Source of the DNA: Papaver somniferum
Lineage: Eukaryota; Streptophyta; Magnoliopsida; Ranunculales; Papaveraceae
Length of the DNA: 64,000 nt
NCBI RefSeq assembly: GCF_003573695.1
Contig: NC_039359.1
Span: 121,651,849 to 121,715,848, forward strand
Direction: 5' to 3'
In this document: piece by piece, positions 12,190 to 23,039 of the stretch
How the letters are laid out: every line of letters begins with the position of its first letter
Numbering within the stretch: position 1 is the stretch's first letter
Made by a program: the position numbers and the translations under genes
The notes under the pieces: generated by a model
Databases searched by the model: none
Told to the model about the DNA's origin: nothing
What the model saw: only the letters and a program-made list of their open reading frames with translations

Positions 12190-13075
12190 TAACAAAACAT
12201 GTCTTGAGGCCTTTTGTGAATTCTGATTGGTCAAGCGCTCTTGGCGTTCCTAAGACCTTTCGCGAATGTTAGTCGTCCAGGCGCCTTTGACTTCTGGGGT
12301 TTTTGTGAACTTGTCAGTCAGCTGGGCGCATACTCCCCCCCCCCCCCCTTTTTTTATTTCTAATAGGGATTGGGCGGGGTGGGCGATGGTAAAACGCGCA
12401 TATTACCCTTCTCTTTTTTTTTTCGAACAAGGCTTGGGTGACATGGGCATTGGTAGAACGCACCTACTCCCCTCTCTTTTTATTTCCAATGGGACTTTGG
12501 TGCTCTGAGACTTTTGTAAATATCAGTCAACCAGGCGCCTTTGGCTGCCCTGATCCCTTTTGTGAATTTGTCAGTCAACCAGGCGCCTTTGGCTGTCCTA
12601 AGACCTTTTGTGAATTTGTCAGTCAATTAGGCGCCTTTGGCTTCCCTGAGACCTTTCGTGAATTTGTCAGTCAATCAGGCGCCTTTGGCTGTCCTGAGAC
12701 CTTTTGTGAATTTGTCAGTCAATCAGGCGTCGTTGGCTGCCCTGAGACCTTTTGTGAATTTGTCGGTCAATCAGGCGCCTTTGGTTTTCCTGAGACCTTT
12801 CGTGAATTTGTCAGTCAATCAGGCGCCTTTGGCTGTCCTGAGACCTTTCATGAATTTGTCAGTCAATCAGGCGCCTTTGGCTGTCCTGAGACCTTTCGTG
12901 AATTTATCAGTCAATCAGGCGCCTTTGGTTGTCCTGAGACCTTTCGTGAATTTTTCAGTCAATTAGGCACCTTTGGCTGTCCTGAGACCTTTTGTAAATT
13001 TGTCAGTCGACCAGGTGTCTTTGGCGTCCCCGGGACCTTTTGTGAATCAGGCGCCTTTGGCTGCCCTGAGACCTT
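12190..13075 (+). repeat. 48-bp tandem array (about 12 clear units plus degenerate left edge)
   Basis: Units start with GCGCCTTTGG and recur every 48 bp (for example 12679 and 12727). Because 48 is divisible by three, the array stays open (12438-13094) and would encode a 16-residue repeat around FGCPETFREFVSQSGA. This is probably non-coding repeat DNA of the element: no start context or domain supports a protein. A run of 14 C at about 12334-12347 and T-rich runs lie at the left edge. Confidence 0.85.
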
Positions 13076-13180
13076 TGAGATATCTGCCCACTAATCATTA
13101 GGAAAACCGTTCTTACCAAAATATGATTTTTACAATTTGTGGGTTTGTACTCCGCATTCTCCTTTCCTCTCTCTTTCGGG

Positions 13181-14315
13181 TTAATGGCGAGGGAATGGAT
13201 CATGCTCAATTGTTTGTCTTGACGCCTCGAGTTCCCCAGCCGCTCGCTTGCGCTCGAATATACTTCGAATGGCGAAACACTCTTCTGTTGGATGTCCCAT
13301 TCTTTGGTGGTAGCAGTAGTATTTGGCCGAACTTTTGTCCATTTTTTTGATATCTACTCTGGTTGGGGGTAGCTGAATTTCCTTGTCAACGACCCATTGA
13401 TTCAGAAGCTTGATCGCGCGTTCTCTACTGCAGGTTAGAGGTGGTGGTGTTTTGTACTCGCGCTTTCTCCTTCCGTTCCTTCCTTGGTTTCTTCCATCCA
13501 CGTGGTATTGGTTCCCACCCTCATTAGTATTAGGTCTCACATTGCGTGAGGTTCCCGTTGCAGCGCTAACCGTGGTGCGCCAAACAGCATCTGTCAACAT
13601 TTCCTCTATGCAGTCAGCGATCCTCTTGGCCGCTTCTTCTAGCTCAACAAAGGTTTGAAACATGAAATTAATTAAACCCCTTTTGAAGGATGAGACCATT
13701 CCGCGTACGCAGATCTCGACAAGTGCTTCCTCGTCGATGTCTTCATGACAGCCCAATGCCAGGCGCCGGAACCGTAAGATGTACTTCCCTACTTCTTCGC
13801 CTATTCGCTGCCCGTTCTTGCTCAGGTCTATCGCCGTTATCTTCCTTTTAGCTGAGTAAAACTTCCTAAGAAAGAGTGTGGATAAAGTCTGTCAGGAATC
13901 CACGCTTTCTTCCTTTAGGTTATCATACCAAGTGAACGTGGTGCCAGTAAGTGACTTGGGGAACTCTTTTAAACACAGTTTTCCATCGTTAGCCATGTCG
14001 TTCATTGTTAATAAAAATCGGCTGAGATGTTCTCGCGCATTTCCTTGACCCTCGTATACTTTGAACTTGGAAGAAGTGTAGTCATCGGGGTATAAGTATT
14101 CTCGAATGTGCGCTGGATACAAACTATTCACACGGCAATGGTTGTCTTGTTTTACCACATGATAGTTCTGTTCTAGGTATTCGGCGATTTCTTCTCGCGA
14201 TGTCACTGTCGTCTTGGTACCTTTGAGTTTTTCTCCTTTTGTTGCCTCTTCGGGCGTACTTTTTCTTGCTTTTACTGCCGGTGCTATCCAATCTTCGAGT
14301 TCTTGTCTCCTTCAT
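13181..14315 (-). pseudogene. Gag polyprotein remnant, Ty3/gypsy Tat-like
   Basis: Read right to left, the basic N-terminal part (14315-14124) is followed by the retrotransposon gag core (14206-13892, with FKVYEGQGNAREHLSRF and FTWYDNLKEES), a stop at 13892, then the continuation (13756-13181, with DIDEEALVEICVRGM and a zinc-knuckle-like CYHQRMGHPTEEC near the end). The C-x2-H-x3-GH-x4-C spacing resembles the nucleic-acid-binding knuckle of plant gypsy Gag. Frameshifts near 14150-14200 and a stop or indel between 13892 and 13756 break the frame. Gag would package element RNA. The adjacent primer site and LTR on the same strand support the assignment. Confidence 0.8.
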
Positions 14316-14593
14316 GAGCGCTCATTCAATTCTTCATGCATGTTTTGTAAGGTTGAGGATACGGGTTTCGCTAGTCGAGCTGTCTGTCTGTTCTTTTCCC
14401 ATGGTGTTGCTACCTATCCATCCTGGGATCTATGACTTACCGATTGCCTGACAACGCCTAGGATCAGTGTTTCCTCCTCGCTATCATCTTCCATCGTCAC
14501 CTCGTCCAGATTAAAGGGTTGATCAGCCGCTTGATTTCCTAACGCGCCTGAGATAGTTCCTTATGTGTGTTTCATGGTGATCTAGGCACGAGC

Positions 14594-14611
14594 CTCCGGC
14601 TATGGTCGCCA
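14594..14611 (-). other. Primer-binding site of the Tat-like remnant
   Basis: The minus strand reads TGGCGACCATAGCCGGAG, 5 bases inside the LTR end at 14617. The TGGCGACC start resembles the tRNA-Arg-type site of Tat/Ogre elements and matches the first eight bases of the site in R (54656-54673). Confidence 0.65.
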
Positions 14612-14616
14612 AATTT

Positions 14617-14984
14617 TGAGGGATGAATTCAGGTTTGAGTTTCTACCCGTCCTAGCTAGCCAAATGACCTCACTTTTCTAAGAATAGTAAGAGAGAGAGT
14701 TGTCTTTCCATTGTACCTTGTCCTTTCTTATATAGGCTTTCCAAAAAGCCCCTTCTTTTATGATATCATGTCATGTGTCCTGGACCTCCTTAATTACTCC
14801 TAATGCCATTTCTTAAGATAACCTTCTTCTTATTTACCAATCCCTTCCTTGTCCTTCCCTTTTAGTGTATACTCTTTTGTTGGACTTGGGATTAGTCCCC
14901 AAGTCTCTATGCTTTTATCTTGTTTAGCTACATCTTCAGGAACACCCTAAACCCATTAAGGGGTTTATTTTTCATGTATCAACA
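14617..14984 (-). repeat. 5' LTR of the Tat-like remnant, 368 bp
   Basis: On the minus strand it begins TGTTGATACATG and ends CCCTCA next to the primer site. A TATATAAG box lies at 14727-14734 (minus). The boundaries rest on the TG...CA ends and the primer site because no second copy is in the window. Confidence 0.6.
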
Positions 14985-15327
14985 AGGAGAAAGCAAAGTT
15001 GCAGGTAAGAGGATAAAGCTTTCAGGTATTGATCTCTCTTACAATTTGTCTTCATCATCGTGTTTGTTTGATGAGTTTCACGGTGATTGTTCCTTGCAAT
15101 TTCTTGTTTTGATTCTTAATTTTCACTGAAAAGTAGAAAAATACTTTAATTTGATTCGTGGAAGTTGACACCAGTGATGTTGCTCTAATAGATCATACAT
15201 TTAGGAAACTACCAGATCATCTAATGGAATTGCTTAGTGAATATATTGAAATATTCTATAATTTTGTTTCTTTATTTTTAGCCCATCCAACATAATCCCA
15301 TGGATGTGTATTTTTGTTTACAGATGT
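14985..15327. other. Non-coding stretch
   Basis: No gene, repeat or element boundary is recognised here. It is the target region of the hAT element that follows. Confidence 0.5.
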
Positions 15328-16180
15328 CAGGCCCGGTTCTGAAGTGGTGTGTCTTGGGCAACGGCACAGGGCGGGAATTTTTGGAGGGCGAGATTTTTTT
15401 GGATTAGTGGATGGATATATATTACTCCGAGTCCCAAAATTTGGTGGCCTGGGAGACCTTCTACGTTTTAGTTGCACATAATCACATATCATACATGTTC
15501 GATCCGACGATCCCAATATTTCTTATATTCCTGGGTCATCGCTTCTCCCTTAAACTATATATTCAAGAAAAAGAAAACTCTTGACGATAAACTCTATCCG
15601 AGATTCCAGAAGAACGCTGTGAAGGAGAAAGTTCATTCCAATTCCATATTTCCATTCGTATCTATTCTAGTAGCAGAAAAAAATTCCTTCCATTCAATTC
15701 ATAGGTAACCTCTATCTCTTATCTTATAGTCTTATTATTTTTTCGTGTTCTGGTAGCATAAAAAAATTCACTTGAAGGCTAGTTGCGTTTTTGGATGTTA
15801 CTGCCTTACTGGGGCTAGTAAATTAGTTGATGAACTTGATTTCTATCTGTTGATTTCACTTTGAATCTTTATGATATCTTACTGGATGGATGTTTTAGTG
15901 CTTTTGATATTTCAATTTGATTAACTAATCTTAGTGCTTTGGTCCTCAAAATTTCCTTCTTAAACAGTTGTTAAAAATTTGTTTGTTTTCATTTTCGATG
16001 GAAAATTCCTGACTTATTAATGTTGCTCTTAAGTTGCGCGACATAAATTACTTAATTTTCAATGTTATGCAATAGAATTTATTTGGAAAACATATAACAA
16101 TAATTGCGAGAAAAAAATTGTGTAAAAGGATGTTCCGTACTCTTTGGCACAAGGTCATCGAAATGTCAGAGACGACCCTG
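15328..16180. mobile_element. Non-autonomous hAT element, 853 bp
   Basis: An exact 8-bp duplication ACAGATGT flanks it (15320-15327 and 16181-16188). The ends are imperfect inverted repeats, CAGGCCCGGTTCTGA at the left and CAGGGTCGTCTCTGA in reverse complement at the right. An 8-bp duplication with CAGGG-type ends is typical of hAT. No transposase frame is present. Confidence 0.85.
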
Positions 16181-16188
16181 ACAGATGT

Positions 16189-17077
16189 GCAAGTATATTA
16201 GAATCGAGAAAGACAAAAAAGGAAGGAAACATTTAAATTATATGATATAGTGGATTATTTCTAGGATTTCGCTTTGCATATCTTGTGTTTTAATTCGTTT
16301 ATTGCGTTCAATAACAACCAATTACTATAATTGATAAACATACGAATTACTGTAAATGAAAATTAAAGTAATACATGTATTTTCCGTATGTGTAGTTTGA
16401 TGTATAACTGATGAGTAACTTGTAGATACACATACATATATCATGTGTAATAAAAAGTTACACATGCATATGGATGTGTAACTTGTAGATACACATGCCA
16501 TATACATGTGTAACTTCTGGGTACACACGTGTAACCGTTTCTTTCTATACTGATGTATGAGTCCACACATATATATACAAGTGTAACTTTGCATTACACA
16601 TGTCATAAGGATGTGTAACTTCTGGATACACATGCCATATGCATGTGTAACTTCTGTTTACACATTCGCACTATACTTTAATAATTTTGGGCCTAGATTG
16701 AAATTTTATTTAATTATGGACTTGACAATATGCATAAGGATATCAAAGTCTTTTTATAATTTGGGTCCTAGAATTAAACTTCTTTTAATTAAGGGTCTCA
16801 TATTATGGGTAACCCGTGGGTTGGGCCTTAGCCCAAAAATTTTCCTTATCCAAAAGCACTCATAGAGATGGCTTTTGTTAGTTTTTGGTTGGTGGTGGAG
16901 CCCACCCTCTACTAATGCTTCCGTAAAAATCGAGGTGAAATCTCCGGTCAGTGTATAACTGCTGAACATTATAGCAACACTTATCAAAGTAAAGCCTCTA
17001 TATTTTTCAAACCTAGCTAGTTTATATTCAAGAGATAATAATTTTATTTGTTTCTTGTAACAAATAATAAATACCCC
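16189..17077. repeat. Palindrome-rich array (about 16370-16670) in otherwise non-coding DNA
   Basis: Between about 16370 and 16670 the phrase TGTGTAACTTCTGG and its partner ACACATG alternate at irregular spacing. Near-palindromes form, such as ACACATGCCATATGCATGTG. The transcript of either strand could fold into several hairpins. No gene is seen before or after the array up to the MITE at 17081. Confidence 0.7.
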
Positions 17078-17136
17078 TTAAAGCATCTCCAATAGAAGGT
17101 GGAAGATTTATTTTTTTAGTGACATATAGGATTTTT

Positions 17137-17762
17137 TGTTGGGAAACAATATTTATTAATTTTTTTTAAAACTTTTTAACTAAATAAAATAAATTTTTGT
17201 TTTCTTTGTGAATGAAAATCTTACTAGTCCCACATCGGGGAGTTTTCAATCTTAAATTGTTTTACTATACTATGTAAACTTATTAGTCCCACATCGGGGA
17301 GTTCCTCTTCTTAAGTTGTGTGTTATTCCATTATATAAACAAAATTCTCTACTTTTGTAAAATATATGGGAAAGGGGTTTCTCTATATTTTAGAGAAACC
17401 TCAAAGGGAAAATATTTGTATATTGTTTTATTTTTCTTAAGGTTTTTCAGAGTTGCCAATCTCAAGTTAAGCATCTACTACATATGCTAGTAGTAGGTGT
17501 AGTAGGGTGTTTTATCCTGGAGATATCCGTCCTGTGAGGGATATAACATCACTCTTGAGTGTAGCCGGGCGCTCATTTCTTAAGGACAGCGTGTTGAACA
17601 CGTGACTTGCTCTGTTTTACCAAAGTCTTGCCTTGTTGTTGTTGCGGAAATCTGGGGAGCTCGTCCATTTCGTCAAATCGATCACTTCCATTATAAAGAA
17701 GCTAAGTATCAATAACTTTTGATTATTTGATTTTTCCTTGTTTTTGATTATTGCACCCAACA
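17137..17762 (+). repeat. Copia-B 5' LTR
   Basis: It carries two copies of TAGTCCCACATCGGGGAG, at about 17225 and 17285, just upstream of a TATA-like TTATATAAAC near 17331-17340. No canonical primer site (TGGTATCAGAGC) follows at 17763, in line with the internal deletion starting close to the LTR. Confidence 0.85.
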
Positions 17763-17850
17763 ATCTTAAGACATTATTATTCGTAATAATCGAAAATGGT
17801 TGATTTTTTTGTGAATCATGGATGATAATTGTGGAGTGAAAAACAAAAAA

Positions 17851-18344
17851 CAAACCCTCCTGCTAGAGTGAATATATATCCACTCGTATACTTAGACTCC
17901 TCTGAGTCAACTATCCAGTTTGCATCACAAATTCCCTCAAGGACAGCAAGATACCTTTCATAAATCAAACAAAAGGTAATAGAGTATTTTAGGTACCGTA
18001 ATACTCTACAAAGTGCATCTAAATGCTCTTTCTCTGGACTACAAGTATATCTTAACTTGAATACTCAAGAGTTATAAGATGTCTGATGAATTTAATGAAC
18101 TGTAAGAGTCCAGACTTTGCCTATATTGGGAGTAAGCTAAGTAGATATACTTTTAGTCTAGAGAAAGAGCATCGGGATGCACTTAATAGAGTATTAAGTA
18201 CCTAAAATACTATATTACCTTTTGTTTGATTTATGAAAGGTATCTTGATGTCCTTGAGGGAATTTGTGATGCAAACTGGATAGTTGACTCAGAGGAGTCT
18301 AAGTCTATGAGTGGATACATATTCACTCTAGCAGGAGGGTTTAT
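17851..18344. repeat. Inverted repeat of the RNase H segment, arms about 205 bp
   Basis: The left arm (about 17851-18060) is the reverse complement of the right arm (about 18130-18344), with a spacer of about 70 bp. The right arm is the sense RNase H coding segment of copia-B. Outer edges match at CAAACCCTCCTGCTAGAGTG and its complement. The transcript would fold into one long hairpin. Confidence 0.8.
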
Positions 18345-18655
18345 GTTTGGAAATTTTTCAAAAACCGACATATATTGCTTATTGCGTTAGATATAGCACG
18401 AGAGGGGGCCGAGTTCCTAAGATACTTTTTAGAAGATATTCCTCTCTGGCATAGGCCTGTGTCAGCTATATTTATACATTGTGTTAGCCAAGATGTAAAT
18501 AGCCAAAGCTTAAAAACAACTAATATCAATAGGTGTTATTTTCATTGATTGGATAAAGTCCAAGGAGAATATCGCAGACCCTTTGACGAAAGGTTTGTCT
18601 AAAGAGATAGTTAGTGTTGCATCGAGGGGGATGGGACTGAAGCTCATTAAATAAA
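18140..18655 (+). pseudogene. Ty1/copia RNase H and pol C-terminus remnant
   Basis: The frame around 18241 reads YLDVLEGICDANWIVD followed by SKSMSGYIFTLAGG, the start of the copia-type RNase H. After several stops and shifts the end of pol reads IKSKENIADPLTKGLS (about 18550-18597) and VASRGMGLK, hallmark copia sequences. RNase H degrades the RNA strand during reverse transcription. It is inactive here. Only this end of pol remains in the element. Confidence 0.85.
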
Positions 18656-19140
18656 ATTTCCATGAAGGATACTCAACCTTGCTGACTAGAGATCCCAAGA
18701 TCAAGATTTCGAATGAGACAACTAATTTGCAGTGATTAAAAGTATGCACTATCAAGAGAATTATATTCTCTGTCCCTCCCTATGGTGCTTTGTTGTGATA
18801 GTGTGACTGCATGTGAAGGATGACTTTTAAGAAGTATTAACGAGTTATATAGTTTCAATTTAAAATTGAAGTGGGGTGTAGCAGTAATACTCTTTATGGA
18901 AACTCACCTATTTGAATGAGGAAGTGGGGCCGCTTCCTACGAGAATATGAGCTTTGATTCTTTAGAGCATTCTGAGAAACAGGATATGTCCAGGGCCAAA
19001 TTGGACAAAATGGCACGAACTTAGCAGAAACCTTGGAAATACCACCTGTGGTTGTTATCGCGAATTACATCAAACGCTAGTAGTTCAAGAAATCGCGTCC
19101 ACTGTCTCTAGTAAGTAGTTCCGGTAATATCTCACTAAGA
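18656..19140 (+). other. Copia-B 3' tail, first part
   Basis: Non-coding sequence after the pol stop. It continues at 31983-32389 on the other side of X copy B, up to the 3' LTR at 32390. No gene is seen in either part. Confidence 0.7.
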
Positions 19141-20412
19141 AAAGGTGTTAGAGCACTGCTCGGTCGAACTCGCAAGCGTTTCTATCTCAAGCTTGTTTGT
19201 CAAGTTTAGTTGCCAAAACTATAAGTCTTGATTTCTAGTCTACTTATAACTATGTCTCGGATTAGGATGGTAAGTGTACTTGAGCTTTAGACTCCATGGC
19301 ATTCATCGAATGAAGACGAAGAACTACTCAAGAAAACTTGTGGAACTTCATCAACAAAAGGTATGTGGAGACTTGAACTTATCTATCACTCAAAAGTCTA
19401 TCTATTTTATCTCATGTTTGAGACAAAAGTCGTATTGTTACATAGACTTCAATTATACACATTTGCTATTTCGAGCTGAGTTTAACTCACTTATCTATTT
19501 CTCGAAATATGTGTTGGAAAGCTTTCGCTTTAACCAAGTTTATCTCACTCTTGATGAAAGTCATATTGATTATTTCAATAACTTGAAAATCGCTTTGATG
19601 ATAATAGTTTGTGGATAACAACCTTGTCATCCTCTAAGAAAGTTTCAATGTTTGAAATGAAAGTTTAAAACAAGTAACCATGTTTGAATATAAACATAGT
19701 GTGTATTCACATTTGTGTAAAATCCAAAACCGGGAACCTAAGTATGCGTACCCGTACGCGTACTGGTTGGTTGTTATAAGTCCGGAACTAAGGTATGCAT
19801 ACGCGTACTGGCGGAAGTTTGGGTTCCGTGAATTTCTATTGGAGTTTGGAAGTGTGAATTGGTATGTGTACCCGTACGTGTAATGGAGTAACAAAACTCG
19901 GTCAGGCTACTTAGGTATGCGTACCCGTTTGCATACTTAAGTAGGTTACTTTCTAAAATCGGTTTGTTCATGAACTAAAACATTTATGTAATAAGGAATG
20001 CAATATTTTGCAAACCATGGATATGATGTTCATGAATTTATTCGAGTGAATCAAAATCGATTTTGCTTCAATTGTGTCTTGTATACTTCTATGAGATCTA
20101 AGCAATTGAACAACTCTCTAACTAGTTTCATTTGAGTCATTCGAACTAGTTATTGTAAAGATGAATAAGGTTGATATGAAAGTGCTCATATGGCTAACCA
20201 TTGGTTAACTATTCTTAAATCGACTAAGTGTACACGTTTAGGTACGATTACTCAAACCTAAATGAAGATACATTTCATTTGTGTATAACAAGCTAAGTTC
20301 GATCTAACAGTTGAAAGATATTAGCTTCAATCTAATCAGGTTTTCATCTAATGATGAATATTGAATGCTTTGTTACCAAGGTAACATAGATTGAAAACTA
20401 TGATTTGAAGTC

Positions 20413-20420
20413 TATATAAA
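20413..20420 (+). promoter_or_regulatory. TATA box of the X LTR
   Basis: TATATAAA stands in the middle third of the LTR with GC-richer sequence upstream. The corresponding minus-strand run is present in copy A near 7286-7295. This is the likely U3/R boundary zone. Confidence 0.55.
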
Positions 20421-21319
20421 GGAGAACTCTAGCAACTAGGAAACTTAATCCCCAAACCTCCTGTGTGATACTAGTTGCATAAGCTAGAGTCGATTTCCAT
20501 TTAACCTTAGGTTTTTCACGAAACCATGTAGGTTAACGACTTGAAGACTTCATTGGGATTGTGAAGCCAGACCCAACTATTTTCTCTATAGTTGCGTGTT
20601 CTGATCTTGCTGTTTTCTGTCGTGATTGAGTACTATCTTCTTTAAGATTTGCTCGATATTTTATATCCGATAGGCAAGATTGAAAAGTAATCACAAACAC
20701 CTTCGTCTCATCGTTTGTGACTCCATAATATCTTGTTTCGTTAATCGATTAAGATTATTGTGAGGTGATTGATAATACTAGGTTGTTCTTCGGGAATATA
20801 AGTCTGGATTATCAATTGGTTCTTGTTCACCTTGATTTATCAAAAGACGAAACAAAACTCATAGGTATTTCTGTGGGAGACAGATTTATCTATTCAATAG
20901 ACTTTTCTGTGTAATACAGATTTGTTTATCAAGTCTTCGAATTTGGGTCATAACAACTCTTAGGTGTGGGTGAGATCAGCTAAGGGAATCAAATGCATAG
21001 AATCCTGCTGGGGTTCAGAGATGTAAGGAGCGCAACTGTACCTTGATCAATGTGAGATTGATTAGGGATCAACTACATTCCAGTCCGAAGTCATTGGTAG
21101 TAGGATAGTGTCTGTAGCGGCTTAATACAGTGTGGTGTTCAAATCTGGACTAGGTCCCAGGGTTTTTCTGCATTTGTGGTTTCCTTGTTAACAAAACTTC
21201 TGGTGTCTGTGTTATTTCTTTTCCGTATGATATTTTGATATATAATTGAAATATCAGGTTGTGAGTTGAATTGATCAATTGCTAAATCCAACCTTTAGTT
21301 TTTGACTGAAATTGATTGA

Positions 21320-22878
21320 TGATAAGTGCATAATTCATATGATTTTAGCGTCCATTCCATACTTGTTTTAGCTATTATCCTTGCATATTTTCGTATTATT
21401 ACTTTTGTTTTCTCTTGTTTGTCTCAATTAGGTGAATCATCGAAAAAGGATCTATAAAGTGATGAAAAAATCTAAGAAGAGAAGTATTCCAAAAATCCAA
21501 GCACCCAAGTCCAAGAGAAGTGGAAGAAGTGCGACGAAAAGGAGTAAAACGCTCATAATCAAGACACAGGCCAAATACCGATCTTAACTCATTTAAATTA
21601 AGGATTTATTGTCATCATATTTAATATAATTTAAATATAGAAAGAATGAAAAAAGAATGAGGTCATTCCGAGTTCGGATGAAGAAGTTGTGGCCAAACCA
21701 GTTTTCATTGAATACCGAAGACAGTGAAGTCCGCGAACTGGGTTTGTGAACCGAGTCCGCAGACTTATTCCCGAAAATTTCTGCTGGAATTTGAAGTTTG
21801 CGTACTGGGTACGCGAACTTATCAAATGGGAAATGTGTATTCACACCTAGGAAGGCCTAAGGGCACGTTTGGGAACGTTAATTCATTATTTTGGGTCGGG
21901 TTCTTGAACCGAACCCAATACGTGAACGCCAAGCAATGTAAAACATATAAAAAGGTATTAGGTTCTGTGAAATCATATCATATCATGAGGTCACGAAATT
22001 GTTAGGGTTTGGAGAGAAGAAACATCACACGGAGCGATTATCAATCGTAACGTTATCTCTTCACTTTTCTCATATGTATATCATGGATGTTTCTACATCC
22101 ATGAGTAGCTAAACACCTATTGATTGAGGATGAATTCTAAGTTGTACACAAGATTTGATTTATTATATTAATCTAATTTGAAGTTCTTCATATGATTATC
22201 TTTTGTCTATATTATTTGAATATTTATGATTGATTGATATATTGTTTAGGTGGCCAAGTAAATTGATTTTTTGATTCAATCTATTGCTAGTATTTAGTTA
22301 GGAGATAAGTAATCGTTGAATAACTTGTCCACAAGTAGAGAACACAAAACCTTGCAGAGGGATTCTGTGGAGCAATTGTGTGTATAAACAACACTAAAAA
22401 GTGGACCTTGATCTAAGAGTCTAACTAGTAGGATCAACCTATAAATTCACAAAAGATAAAGCATTCGATTGGATTACACCTTGAGTGATATACTACTTGG
22501 TAGTTCGTTGAATAGAATCTGGTAGGCGAGAACTTCTGTATCCAGTGATATAAGGAGTTTAGGGGATAGCACTGATCTAGATGTTATTCTACGGTTGGTG
22601 ATAATCTGTGATTAACGACGAGTAGGCAATTATAATAACTCATTGACGGTTTATATACGAAGAAGGATTCCTCGATCATAGCTCTCTATTGATTTCAATT
22701 CAACTGTAATTGCTTTGATTATTTATTTTGTTTACAATCCAAAACAAAAAACCCCTTTGTGACATTTGACAACTAAAACTCACTGCTCTTCGTAGGAACG
22801 ATCCTTACTTCCATTATATTACCAGTTAATTGTGTGGAAATAAGATTATTAATTTGATTGCTCTTACGACAGCCATCA
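21320..22878 (+). repeat. Athila 5' LTR
   Basis: It starts TGATAAGTGCATAATTC and ends CATCA. A TATAAAAA box lies at 21946-21953. Upstream of it (21727-21820) is a block of GTCCGCGAAC-like repeats also found in family X. Confidence 0.95.
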
Positions 22879-22883
22879 AATTT

Positions 22884-22901
22884 TGGCGCCGCTTCCGGGG
22901 A
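22884..22901 (+). other. Athila primer-binding site
   Basis: TGGCGCCGCTTCCGGGGA, 5 bases after the LTR, fits the tRNA-Asp-type primer site of Athila. A1 and A2 share its first nine bases and overall form. Confidence 0.9.
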
Positions 22902-23039
22902 GAAGTCGGTAGCTTTAGTTGTTATTTATTTTAGTTTTATTATCGTTTTTATAATCTCTTGTTAGTTTTTTTTTTAATTTCGTTTTCTAGATTTTTGGTT
23001 TCAGGTACTTAATCTCTGGCATCGAAGGATTGGGATTAT

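Larger units (their letters stand above)
8558..14984 (-). mobile_element. Tat-like Ty3/gypsy remnant (gag, antisense PMD gene, 5' LTR; no pol)
   Basis: The order along the minus strand is 5' LTR (14617-14984), primer site (14594-14611), decayed gag (13181-14315), a 48-bp tandem array and a MITE, then a plant-mobile-domain gene in the opposite direction up to 8558, where X copy A begins. No RT, RNase H or integrase is visible, so pol is deleted or the element was non-autonomous. The TGGCGACC-type primer site is of the kind used by Tat/Ogre elements. Antisense extra ORFs between pol and the 3' LTR are known in the Tat group, from memory. The matching 3' LTR is not in the window. Confidence 0.7.

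Noticed and set aside
12438..13094. A 218-residue repeat protein
   Set aside because: The open frame follows from the 48-bp period; there is no start context or known domain.
13410..14451. Plus-strand frames opposite gag
   Set aside because: They are the antisense of a recognisable Gag sequence.
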